Below are positions 1-7,530 of a stretch of DNA of 9,052 nucleotides, in pieces. Made by a program: the position numbers and the translations under genes. Position 1 is the stretch's first letter, and each line of letters starts with the position of its first letter. Below the pieces are notes generated by a model. The model ran no database searches. It was not told the origin of the DNA and worked only from the letters and a program-made list of their open reading frames with translations. This DNA is from Fidelibacterota bacterium. GTDB lineage: Bacteria; Fidelibacterota; Fidelibacteria; Fidelibacterales; Fidelibacteraceae. The stretch spans positions 1 through 9,052 of the forward strand of contig DAOVOB010000033.1 in NCBI GenBank assembly GCA_030629925.1, given 5' to 3'.

Positions 1-260
1 TCACGGGCAAATGCAACCAGGCATCTTCCACCATTTCCACACATAGTTCCCTCGTATCCATCGGCGTTAAAATATAACATGGTAAAATCTTTATCTTTGG
101 ACTCCCGGAGTAAAATCAACCCGTCGGCGCCTATGCCAAATCTTCGGTCACAAAGTTCCCGGATCAAAGCGTGGTCATTTTCCGGAAAGCTACTTTCTAT
201 ATCTTTAATAAGAACAAAATCATTTCCGGCGCCTTGATATTTTGAAAATGAAATATGCAT
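1..260 (-). CDS. dapF: Diaminopimelate epimerase, N-terminal part (runs off window start)
   Basis: DapF converts LL- to meso-diaminopimelate in the cytoplasm, for lysine synthesis and peptidoglycan cross-links. I translated the minus strand from ATG at 260-258: 86 codons are present before the window edge. The protein opens with a DapF-type block (KYQGAGNDFVLI, residues 7-18), followed by RRFGIGADGLI (39-49) and the catalytic-cysteine motif NADGYEGTMCGNGGRC (65-80). C74 is expected to be one of the two thiol acid/base residues; the second cysteine would lie in the missing C-terminal half. A GGAG Shine-Dalgarno (minus strand, 273-270) sits 9 nt before the ATG and supports this start. The gene is divergent from mfd, with a parS-like palindrome in the spacer between them. 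The fragment is intact as far as it goes; the C-terminal two thirds are outside the window. Confidence 0.95.
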   Translation of the reverse strand, partial: MHISFSKYQGAGNDFVLIKDIESSFPENDHALIRELCDRRFGIGADGLILLRESKDKDFTMLYFNADGYEGTMCGNGGRCLVAFAR

Positions 261-336
261 AAAAGTGATCTCCAAATTATACCCGTACTAAAAATATAGG
301 AATTCACTATGGAAATACCAAATACCAAAAAATGCA

Positions 337-352
337 TGTTTCACGTGAAACT
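337..352. promoter_or_regulatory. parS: parS centromere-like site 1 (ParB binding)
   Basis: The sequence TGTTTCACGTGAAACT contains a perfect 14-bp palindrome at 338-351. It matches the widely conserved bacterial parS consensus TGTTNCACGTGAAACA at every position but the last. ParB (Spo0J) loads at such sites and spreads to form the origin segregation complex. It lies in the dapF-mfd divergent spacer, 108 bp from a second, perfect copy. One copy might arise by chance, but two so close make the assignment strong. No parA or parB gene is in the window. Confidence 0.88.
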
Positions 353-387
353 TATAAATGGTGTTGTGAAATTCTCTTAGATTTTCA

Positions 388-416
388 TTTTCATGGAAGA
401 ATCATTTTTGTAATAT
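388..416 (+). promoter_or_regulatory. Possible mfd promoter (weak)
   Basis: TTTTCA (388-393) and TAATAT (411-416) are separated by 17 bp and resemble a sigma70-type -35/-10 pair with two mismatches in the -35. Transcription would then begin close to the ATG at 422, giving an almost leaderless mfd mRNA. This would agree with the lack of a Shine-Dalgarno there. In AT-rich DNA such pairs are common, so this is tentative. Confidence 0.22.
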
Positions 417-421
417 TGACC

Positions 422-3400
422 ATGTTGTCATCGTCTCAAAAAAATGTTTCACGTGAAACATCTAAGGTATCTGATGTTCTGAAGCTCTTCCGGGCCGATC
501 CGGATTTTATGAAGGGAATATCACTGCTAAAACATCGCGATTCACTTGTGTTAAGCACAACCAATTCAACTTTTGTGTTGTTTTGGTTAAAAATGCTGCG
601 GGATCAGGGGTATTTCCCTCTTGTTGTATTTGATAAAGAAAGTGATGCTGAATCTTTTTATGCAGATGCTCTTGGTTTTTTCACGCCAGGCAGATTAGCA
701 TGGATTCCCTTGTTTTTAAAAGGATCTTCTTTTCACGAAAACCCCGGTCTGGAAAATCACATCTCTCGTTTTCTTGATGATCATTATAATAATGCTCTGG
801 ATATCGTCTTGTCCTCGCCGGAAATATTTAAACAGCAAATACCGGATAAAGTTGGCCTTAGGGAACATATGGTACATTTTTCTGTCGGTAAAGAATTTAA
901 CTATTCCTCCCTTTCGGAACGACTTGTTAAAATGGGGTATCAAAGAAGCAATATGGCAGAGTATTGTGGCGAATTTGCTGTGCGAGGGGGAATCGTTGAT
1001 ATATACGCTTATGGGGAAACTTATCCTTTCCGTATTGAATTCTTTGGAGACACTGTTGAATCTGTACGGCGCTATAACCCCGGCGATCAGAATACTTTCG
1101 ATATTTGCCAAAATGCCCATATTCGCCCGGCTTCATTTTCTGAATTTTCTCATTCTACTATCGGTGATATCCTCCCCAATAACACTGTTGTTATAAAAAT
1201 ATTGGACGGGAACAACAAGGAAGAGTTTGGTTCTTACAATATCGATATTCCCTTTAAACAAGTCACTTTTAAAACAGCCGAACCGGGCGCAGATGTGCAT
1301 TTTTTGATTACAGATATTAACCCACCAAAAAAGGCCGATTCTCCAAATTTTTATAAAAATATATTGAACGAACATAAGCGAATTTTGGTGTTCACAGAGC
1401 ATGATCTTTTAGGGGAATCGTTCCGAGAAAAATTTGGTGATCGAGCATCATACTATCCGATTAATGTGCGTATGGGTTTTCAATATAAACCGCTTGATCT
1501 TGTGCTTCTTTCCGGACGCGAAATATACCACAAAGAGCACTATATAAACCCAAACAAAAGATTTATTCCAGAACAATCAACGCGGGTCGACACCCTGGAT
1601 TCATTGGAATATGGCGAAGCTGTTGTTCATGTGGATTATGGTATTGGCATTTATCGTGGCATAGAGCTGCTTGAATTTCGTGGTATTAAACAAGAATCCA
1701 TGGTAGTTGAATATAAAAATAAAGATCGTGTTTTTGTGCCCGTACGCTATATGAACAAGATCTTTAAATATAGTGGCGAAAAGCCTGCGAAAATTCACTT
1801 GGATCAGATCGGAAGTACGCGCTGGGATCAAGCAAAAGCTACAACACGAAGCTATTTAAAAAAAGCGGCTTTTGATTTGCTTGCATTATATCAAGATCGC
1901 AAAAAATTTCCGGGGTTTGCTTTTCATGCGGATACCCCTGATACCTTGCAACTGGAAGCAAGCTTCCCTTACGACGAAACGCCGGATCAACAACTGGCAA
2001 TTCAAGATATTCGCAAAGATATGGAACAAGAGCGGATCATGGATCGACTTATTTGTGGTGATGTGGGTTTTGGAAAAACCGAGGTTGCCATCCGCGCGGC
2101 TTTTAAATCAGTGTATTCCGGTAAACAGGTTGCTATTTTGGTTCCCACTACCATGCTTTGTTTTCAACATTATGAAAGCTTTCGTGAGCGACTTGATGCC
2201 TTTGGAATTGAAGTAAGTTATATAAATCGTTTTGTTAGCCCCGGGGCACTAAAAGAACGGCTTGCGGGGATTAAAAACGGACAGATCGATATCTTAGTGG
2301 GTACTCATAAAATATTGTCTAATACGTTGTTATTTAATGATTTAGGACTTTTAATCATTGACGAAGAACATCGTTTTGGTGTCAACCACAAAGAAAAGAT
2401 CCAAAACATGAAGCGGCATGTAGATGTGCTTACCTTGACGGCTACGCCTATTCCCCGGACACTTCAGCTTTCTCTTGTTGGTTTAAGAGATATCACCAAG
2501 ATTGAGACACCCCCCAAAGAAAGACTTCCCATATCAACCAAGATCATGTACTGGAATGACGGCGATATTAAAGCTGCGATCCAACGAGAGCTGGAAAGAA
2601 GTGGTCAAATATTTATACTTCATAATGTGATTGAAGAGCAACCGGCACTGCGAGAAAAAATTGAAGAAATGTTTCCTTCCTTTGGGGTTCGGACGGTACA
2701 TGGAAAAATGCCGGGAAAAGAACTTGAAAAAACCATGCTTGATTTTTATCGTCACCGCTTTGATATATTGATATCAACAACGATCATTGAATCGGGTATT
2801 GATGTCCCTAACGCAAATACTCTCATCGTTATGAACGCCCAAAATTTTGGACTCTCACAACTATATCAGATCCGGGGTCGTGTTGGCCGCTCTTATAAAA
2901 AAGCTTTTGCCTATCTTGTTGTGCCCCGGGGCAAACATATTAATCCAACGGCAATGAAACGACTACAAACCTTGGAGTATTACACTGATCTTGGTTCGGG
3001 TTATCAGATAGCAATGCGTGATCTTGAAATCCGGGGCGCCGGCTCTCTGTTTGGGGTTGAACAAAGTGGACATATAAATCGCTTGGGCTATGCCTATTTT
3101 AATCGCATGTTCACCGAAGAGGTTGATACCCTGAAATCCCTGAATTCAAATGAAGAAATAAATTTGAACGCCGTGCCGGATATTCATCTTGAACAAGCCG
3201 CCTATTTTCCCGATGACTACATTAACAATAAGGACATTCGAATTTCCTGTTATCGCAAGATGTCAGAAATCCTCTCTTATAAAAAGAAAAACAAACAGGT
3301 GCTTCAAGAACTCGAACATCTTAACTGGTCTATTAGGGATCGTTTTGGGGAATTACCCGGGGAGGCGAATAATCTTTTTGAAGAAACACGCCTTGCTCTT

Positions 3401-3628
3401 TGGTTGAAAAACTTCCATGTTGAATCATTGGTAAAAAAAGATACCTATTTGTTTGTGACCTTCCAAAAAAATATTCCGGTAACAATTCTTCAGGATTCGG
3501 CTGGAAAACTTCTTCACTTATTGAACGAACGCGGCATTACAATTGAATTCATTTCTAAAAAACATTTGTCCGCAAAAGTGGGTTTAGGCTTCCTTTCTGC
3601 ATTTTTCGCGGGAACAATTAATTCATGA
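422..3628 (+). CDS. mfd: Transcription-repair coupling factor Mfd
   Basis: Mfd is a cytoplasmic ATP-driven DNA translocase that pushes stalled RNA polymerase off damaged DNA and recruits UvrA. With ATG 422 the protein has 1068 aa, close to the family norm. Numbering from this start: UvrB-like N-terminal domains at about 15-300, including a GEFAVRGGIVDIY block at 183-195; a CarD-like RNA-polymerase-interacting domain at about 390-455 (EYGEAVVHVDYGIGIYRGIE); the RecG-like motor with Walker A GDVGFGKTE (546-554), DEEHRFG (647-653), TATPIPRT (673-680) and motif VI QIRGRVGR (816-823); and a C-terminal TRCF domain at about 920-1030. The frame stays open back to ATG 332, which would add 30 residues that do not look Mfd-like. 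ATG 509 would cut into the VLKLF-type N-terminus. No clear Shine-Dalgarno precedes 422, so the start is uncertain. A perfect parS lies inside the first codons. Confidence 0.95.
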   Translation: MLSSSQKNVSRETSKVSDVLKLFRADPDFMKGISLLKHRDSLVLSTTNSTFVLFWLKMLRDQGYFPLVVFDKESDAESFYADALGFFTPGRLAWIPLFLKGSSFHENPGLENHISRFLDDHYNNALDIVLSSPEIFKQQIPDKVGLREHMVHFSVGKEFNYSSLSERLVKMGYQRSNMAEYCGEFAVRGGIVDIYAYGETYPFRIEFFGDTVESVRRYNPGDQNTFDICQNAHIRPASFSEFSHSTIGDILPNNTVVIKILDGNNKEEFGSYNIDIPFKQVTFKTAEPGADVHFLITDINPPKKADSPNFYKNILNEHKRILVFTEHDLLGESFREKFGDRASYYPINVRMGFQYKPLDLVLLSGREIYHKEHYINPNKRFIPEQSTRVDTLDSLEYGEAVVHVDYGIGIYRGIELLEFRGIKQESMVVEYKNKDRVFVPVRYMNKIFKYSGEKPAKIHLDQIGSTRWDQAKATTRSYLKKAAFDLLALYQDRKKFPGFAFHADTPDTLQLEASFPYDETPDQQLAIQDIRKDMEQERIMDRLICGDVGFGKTEVAIRAAFKSVYSGKQVAILVPTTMLCFQHYESFRERLDAFGIEVSYINRFVSPGALKERLAGIKNGQIDILVGTHKILSNTLLFNDLGLLIIDEEHRFGVNHKEKIQNMKRHVDVLTLTATPIPRTLQLSLVGLRDITKIETPPKERLPISTKIMYWNDGDIKAAIQRELERSGQIFILHNVIEEQPALREKIEEMFPSFGVRTVHGKMPGKELEKTMLDFYRHRFDILISTTIIESGIDVPNANTLIVMNAQNFGLSQLYQIRGRVGRSYKKAFAYLVVPRGKHINPTAMKRLQTLEYYTDLGSGYQIAMRDLEIRGAGSLFGVEQSGHINRLGYAYFNRMFTEEVDTLKSLNSNEEINLNAVPDIHLEQAAYFPDDYINNKDIRISCYRKMSEILSYKKKNKQVLQELEHLNWSIRDRFGELPGEANNLFEETRLALWLKNFHVESLVKKDTYLFVTFQKNIPVTILQDSAGKLLHLLNERGITIEFISKKHLSAKVGLGFLSAFFAGTINS
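445..460. promoter_or_regulatory. parS: parS centromere-like site 2 (perfect palindrome)
   Basis: TGTTTCACGTGAAACA is a perfect 16-bp inverted repeat identical to the canonical bacterial parS consensus. It lies 23 bp inside the proposed mfd coding region and encodes Val-Ser-Arg-Glu-Thr in that frame. parS inside a gene is not unusual: in Bacillus subtilis one lies within spo0J. Site 1 is 108 bp upstream, in the same orientation and phase. Confidence 0.93.
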
Positions 3629-3706
3629 CATGTATTGATGCCGATAAATAAACATTTTATTTTGTTTGCTTGTGTGTTAAATTTTCTTGATAAAATTGGA
3701 GTATAC

Positions 3707-5392
3707 ATGAAACGTTTTTTTCTGCTTGTGTTTTTGTTTGGTCTCCTGGTCACATCTTGTACAGTAATGACCGATAAGGATATCGCTGTGGTAAATGGAA
3801 AAAAGATCTCTGTCGAAGAACTTGGTAAATATATCCCCCTCGAGAGCTTTAACGCTCTTTCTCCTGAAGAAAAAGAACTTCAGGTTGAGGGCATCTGTGA
3901 TGATTATCTTGCCCGCTATTATCTCGAGGACCATGGGGATCTTGATTCTGGTGATGTGAAGTGGGAAATTCACGGCTGGGAGATCCGGGAGCTTGCAAAT
4001 GGAATTTACCAAAATTTAATTATTAATAAATTGCTGACCGAAAAAGCAAAAGAAGCCTTATACGAAAAAATGAAATATGAGCTAAACGTAAGCCACATAC
4101 TTATTGGCTTCAACAACAAACACGCATTAAATGAACGTAGTCTCAAAGAAGCAGAGATACTTACTGAGCAACTTTCTCGGGAATTAACGGTTGATAATTT
4201 TGATGAGTTTGTTCTTCAATATTCCGATGATCGCAGTAAGGAAAACAATAATGGAAATTTTGGCTGGACCGGGCTGGGTTATTTTGTGGAAAAATTTGAA
4301 AATGCCGCATATGCTCTTGAACCCGGTGAAATTTCTGATCCCATTGAAACTGATTTTGGTTTCCATTTTATAAAGTTAAATGATCGTCGGGTAATTCCCA
4401 TTGAGCCTTATGAGAATTTGCAGGTTGATATCCGCGAGATGATATTTAACCGCTGGCGGTCAAAATTTATGCAGCGGGAAGCTGATGTCTTTGATTCACT
4501 TAAAACATCAAGCCCCCTTGTTTACAATGATTTTCTATTGGCTGATTTCGTTGATCGTTTTCATCGCTTGTCTACCAATGTCTTTTATTCCGAACAATTT
4601 ACATCATATGATATTTTAGATGTTTTTAGTGATACTTTAATACTTGGATATCTTGGTGAAACGCCTCTTAATATGGCCTGGGTCGTTGAATATTTAAAGT
4701 TGACCAGTCTTCAGAGGCCTCCTCGGTTCACAGACATGGCCTCGTTTAAAAGTTTCATGGGCCAAAACTATATGGGCGCTCTTCTTTATGGGGCGGCCAT
4801 GGATATGCATTTAAATAAAAGCAAGGCGTATTTAAAGACTAAAAATGTTTTTCTATCCCAAAAAGCCACCGGGCTTTTTGATAAACTTTATGTTTTTGAA
4901 CAAATTAAACCAAGCAAACAAGATTTGCGTGACTTTCACGAAGAATACAAAGATGAACTCTATAGTTATGAACCCCGTGTGCGCGTTCGCGAAGTCTTGC
5001 TGAAAGACTCAACGTTTGCTAAAGAAATATATGCTCGCGCCAAAAATGGCGAAAATATTGAAGTCCTGGCAAGTGAATATTCCATACGAAATATCGGCAA
5101 AAAAAATAAGGGTTTAATTCCACCTGTAAAGAAAAAACAATATGGGGAAATGAGTATTGCTGCTTTTAATATGCTCGATGGCGAAATCGGGGGGCCATAT
5201 CAAATTGGCGAACATTATTCTGTTATTCAGCGTATTGAATATATTCCTAAAACGTACCGGGATCTTAAATCTGTAGACTATCGCCTGTTAACTGATTATA
5301 GAAATCACCATATGGCCGCCAAGCGTCAAGAACAAAATGTTATGTTAAGGGATACTTATAGCGTGAGGGTAAATCCATCATTTATAAAATAA
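3707..5392 (+). CDS. SurA/PpiC-type parvulin peptidyl-prolyl isomerase, lipoprotein
   Basis: This is a predicted periplasmic, membrane-anchored folding factor for exported proteins (561 aa). ATG 3707 is chosen because GGAG (3698-3701) sits 5 nt before it and the next residues form a lipoprotein signal, MKRFFLLVFLFGLLVTSC, with the lipid-bearing Cys at 18. The frame is open upstream to ATG 3635, but that would bury the signal. A SurA-like N-terminal region (24-120) precedes a parvulin domain at about 126-228, with the paired conserved histidines H130 (VSHILIGF) and H220 (DFGFHFIKL). The block ALEPGEISDPIETDFG closely resembles the same block in the SurA gene two positions downstream. A second parvulin-like region at about 424-512 is degenerate: VREVLL replaces the SHIL-type motif and GEHYSVIQ the GFH motif. 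The gene follows mfd by 78 nt with no terminator seen between, so co-transcription is possible. Confidence 0.87.
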   Translation: MKRFFLLVFLFGLLVTSCTVMTDKDIAVVNGKKISVEELGKYIPLESFNALSPEEKELQVEGICDDYLARYYLEDHGDLDSGDVKWEIHGWEIRELANGIYQNLIINKLLTEKAKEALYEKMKYELNVSHILIGFNNKHALNERSLKEAEILTEQLSRELTVDNFDEFVLQYSDDRSKENNNGNFGWTGLGYFVEKFENAAYALEPGEISDPIETDFGFHFIKLNDRRVIPIEPYENLQVDIREMIFNRWRSKFMQREADVFDSLKTSSPLVYNDFLLADFVDRFHRLSTNVFYSEQFTSYDILDVFSDTLILGYLGETPLNMAWVVEYLKLTSLQRPPRFTDMASFKSFMGQNYMGALLYGAAMDMHLNKSKAYLKTKNVFLSQKATGLFDKLYVFEQIKPSKQDLRDFHEEYKDELYSYEPRVRVREVLLKDSTFAKEIYARAKNGENIEVLASEYSIRNIGKKNKGLIPPVKKKQYGEMSIAAFNMLDGEIGGPYQIGEHYSVIQRIEYIPKTYRDLKSVDYRLLTDYRNHHMAAKRQEQNVMLRDTYSVRVNPSFIK

Positions 5393-6156
5393 AACATGTT
5401 GTTTTCTTTTTGTTGTTATTCCTGTTTGTAACCGGATGTGATATTTTATTCTTTCAAAATGATCCGATTGTTGCCAGGGTTCAGGGACGACGTCTGCGTA
5501 CCTCTGATGTCAACAAGGCAATTGGTGAAATGTCTGTCCCTCAAAATCGCGAACAGTTTATTGGTCGGTGGATTGACCGGCAATTATGGCAAATAGAAGC
5601 AAAAAAGCATGTTCGTATAAATTCAGAGCTTCGTGGTCAAATTGACGAATATGAATCCTCGCTACTTGTTCGAGAATTTCAAGAAACATATGTTTATAAT
5701 AATATCATGGTAGGTGAAAGCGATGTTCTTAAATATTACGAAGAACATCAACGTGAGTTTGTTACAGAGCACGCGGCCGCTTTTGTCGAAATATATAAAA
5801 CTTCTTCCCGTGATGGGGCAAATGAAGTTCTGGCAGATTTAATAAAAACAGAGCGTCCATCTGTGCCAATACAAATAAAATTGGTTTACAGCGGCAGTTG
5901 TGTGGAGCCAATTGACAAAGCTCTTTTCTCAAACAATAGAAAAAACATAATGGGCCCAATTGCCCATGCCGGTCAATACTATGTGCTCTCCATTATTGAA
6001 TATTATCCCGGTAATTCTCTGCTTCGTGTGGAACATGTTCGAGATGATATCATACAAAAGTTGCAAATGACGGCACGATCAAACGCCTTTCAACAAAAAC
6101 AAAAAGAACTAAAGGACCATATTAATGTCAAAATTTTCAAAACTTCTAATCGCTAG
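5380..6156 (+). CDS. SurA-like lipoprotein with decayed parvulin domain, non-AUG start
   Basis: This is probably a periplasmic, lipid-anchored chaperone-like partner of the flanking parvulins. A helical SurA-N-like region (about 27-130) carries the opening typical of these proteins, DPIVARVQGRRLRTSDV. The following 131-212 region ends in a parvulin-like strand (GPIAHAGQYYVLSIIEYYP) but lacks the HIL and GFH motifs, so isomerase activity is unlikely. TTG 5410 as start would leave only MLLFLFVTGC before the lipobox Cys. The same frame is open back to 5362 and reads IYKIKHVVFFLLLFLFVTGC from ATT 5380, a proper lipoprotein signal with a basic N-terminus. GAGGG (5365-5369) lies 7 nt before ATC 5377 and 10 nt before ATT 5380. 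On that start the protein has 258 aa and overlaps the upstream gene by 13 nt. ATG 5396 is in another frame and soon stops, but a single-base error in the T-run near 5407 would rescue it. Confidence 0.78.
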   Translation: MYKIKHVVFFLLLFLFVTGCDILFFQNDPIVARVQGRRLRTSDVNKAIGEMSVPQNREQFIGRWIDRQLWQIEAKKHVRINSELRGQIDEYESSLLVREFQETYVYNNIMVGESDVLKYYEEHQREFVTEHAAAFVEIYKTSSRDGANEVLADLIKTERPSVPIQIKLVYSGSCVEPIDKALFSNNRKNIMGPIAHAGQYYVLSIIEYYPGNSLLRVEHVRDDIIQKLQMTARSNAFQQKQKELKDHINVKIFKTSNR

Positions 6157-7411
6157 TGTTTTACTTGTTGGCGCTCTTTTTCTTCCGGCACAACAACTGG
6201 TTGATGGAATTGCCGCCATTGTTGGGGAAAATATTATTTTATATTCTGAGATGAACCAATACGCATTTGAAATTGCCCAACAAAATGGTATTGATGTTTA
6301 CAATAATCCTGAAGCGTTTAACACTATTCAGCAAGATGCCTTGCGTGATTTGGTAAATTCAAAGATAATTATTCTTCAGGCAGAAGCTGATTCTGTTGAG
6401 ATCAACGAGCGCAATGTTGAAATGACAACAGATCAACAAGTTCAACAATACATTGAAATGGCCGGATCAGAAGAAATGTTGGAAATGTATTTTGACACGC
6501 CCTTAAAAAAAATTCGTGAAATGCTTTATGAGAGAGTTAAGAGTTCGATGATTTCACAACAACTTCAAAGTGAAAAATTTTCAAAGATCAAGATATCGCG
6601 CCCTGAGGTAATTGATTTTTTTAGTACCAATAAAGATTCTCTCCCTGATCTTCCAGAGCGTATTGATGTTGACCATATCCTAATCACAGAGAAGCCTTCT
6701 CCTGAATCAAAACAAAATACTCTAAACATGATAAACAAAGTCAGAGATGAGATCATTGCGGGCACCCTAAGCTTTGAAGATGCTGCTTTTGAATATTCAC
6801 AAGACCCCGGTTCTGCTGAAGATGGTGGGGATCTTGGTTTTGTTCCAAAAGGCACGTTTGTTGCGGAATTTGAAAAGGCCGCGTTTGCCCTAAGACCCGG
6901 TGAAATATCAGAACCAATTGAAACACAATTTGGTTATCATGTGATTCAAATGATCGAAACTCGCGGTGAACTGATTCACACACGCCATGTTTTATTTTCT
7001 ATTCAAACAACTGAATCTGACAATCAATATGTTATTAACATGTTATCCACATTACGTGACAGTATCTTGGAAGGTGGTGATTTTGAGTATTTTGCACGGA
7101 AATACAGCGAAGACCCCGATGTGAAAATGAACGGAGGACATCTGGGTGAATTTGCTATTGAAACCTTACAAATCCCAGAGTTTGGAGAGGTGTCTGAAAC
7201 CCTAGAAGAAAATGAAATTTCCGAACCTTTTATATCTCCATATGGCTTTCATATTCTACGTTTAAACAAACATATTGGTGCTGAAAAGATAAGTTTAAAA
7301 GACCATTATCCCATCCTTGAAAATATGGCCTTAAATCAAAAACAATCGGCCTTTTGGGAAAACTGGATGGAAAGCTTGTATGGAAAATACTATGTGGAAA
7401 TAAAGTTCTGA
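6125..7411 (+). CDS. surA: Periplasmic chaperone/peptidyl-prolyl isomerase SurA
   Basis: SurA escorts outer-membrane beta-barrel proteins across the periplasm to the BAM machinery. The 428-aa length is typical of the family. An N-terminal signal (SKLLIASVLLVGALFLPAQQ) has no lipobox and probably is cleaved near residues 22-24. The SurA N-domain follows (about 25-165), starting with DGIAAIVGENIILYSEM. The first parvulin domain spans about 179-280, with H184 (VDHILI) and H272 (GYHVIQM) plus a GGDLGFVPKG loop. The second spans about 284-384, with H288 (RHVLF) and H376 (GFHILRL). A C-terminal helix at 398-428 completes the SurA plan. AAAGGA (6111-6116) is 8 nt before the ATG. The start overlaps the previous gene by 32 nt, so the two are almost surely translated from one mRNA. 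A perfect DnaA 9-mer lies inside the gene at 7043-7051. Confidence 0.92.
   Translation: MSKFSKLLIASVLLVGALFLPAQQLVDGIAAIVGENIILYSEMNQYAFEIAQQNGIDVYNNPEAFNTIQQDALRDLVNSKIIILQAEADSVEINERNVEMTTDQQVQQYIEMAGSEEMLEMYFDTPLKKIREMLYERVKSSMISQQLQSEKFSKIKISRPEVIDFFSTNKDSLPDLPERIDVDHILITEKPSPESKQNTLNMINKVRDEIIAGTLSFEDAAFEYSQDPGSAEDGGDLGFVPKGTFVAEFEKAAFALRPGEISEPIETQFGYHVIQMIETRGELIHTRHVLFSIQTTESDNQYVINMLSTLRDSILEGGDFEYFARKYSEDPDVKMNGGHLGEFAIETLQIPEFGEVSETLEENEISEPFISPYGFHILRLNKHIGAEKISLKDHYPILENMALNQKQSAFWENWMESLYGKYYVEIKF
7043..7051 (+). promoter_or_regulatory. DnaA-box 9-mer inside surA
   Basis: TTATCCACA matches the consensus TTATNCACA exactly. The 13-mer TTATCCACATTAC (7043-7055) recurs at 7472-7484 in the intergenic cluster. 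It is within coding sequence and 420 bp from that cluster, so it could be chance or an outlying accessory site. Confidence 0.35.
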
Positions 7412-7471
7412 TTTTGGGATAATATTAATAATTCTTTCCCTTGTCTTGCTTTGTTGTGCACATGGAATGAA

Positions 7472-7501
7472 TTATCCACATTACCCACATGCTTATTCAC
7501 T
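7472..7501 (+). repeat. Three close DnaA-box-like 9-mers
   Basis: Three consecutive 9-mers begin at 7472, 7481 and 7493: TTATCCACA, TTACCCACA and TTATTCACT. The first two abut exactly and the third follows after 3 bp. One is perfect and two have one mismatch to TTATNCACA. All point the same way, as is common in cooperative DnaA-binding arrays. The third box overlaps the first base of the -35 element of the dnaN promoter. Confidence 0.65.
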
Positions 7502-7530
7502 TTACAAGACTTTCATAATTCGCTTATAAT
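7501..7530 (+). promoter_or_regulatory. Predicted sigma70-type promoter for dnaN
   Basis: TTTACA (7501-7506, one mismatch to TTGACA) is followed after 18 bp by TATAAT (7525-7530, perfect -10). Transcription would start near 7537 and give a leader of about 110 nt before dnaN. The -35 touches the DnaA-box-like array just upstream, which suggests that DnaA binding could repress or tune dnaN. If the host uses a Bacteroidota-type sigma factor, this hexamer pair may not be the real promoter. Confidence 0.5.

Noticed and set aside
276..281. TATAAT on the minus strand as a dapF -10 element
   Set aside because: Transcription from it would begin at or inside the dapF Shine-Dalgarno (273-270), and there is no convincing -35 at 16-18 bp upstream.
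774..1196. 140-codon plus-strand frame and the overlapping minus-strand frames inside mfd
   Set aside because: They lie wholly within the well-supported mfd coding frame, have no family-like motifs and no ribosome sites, so they are shadow frames.
3629..3706. Terminator or promoter between mfd and the first parvulin gene
   Set aside because: No stable hairpin is visible, and the possible -10 (TAAAAT, 3691-3696) has no good -35 at normal spacing.
3635..3706. 24-residue N-terminal extension of the first parvulin gene from ATG 3635
   Set aside because: It would place the lipoprotein signal internally; ATG 3707 has a well-spaced GGAG and a normal signal peptide.
7416..7440. GGGA...TCCC as a terminator after surA
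   Set aside because: The potential stem is only about 4 bp with a long AT loop and no following T-run, so it is not a credible intrinsic terminator.
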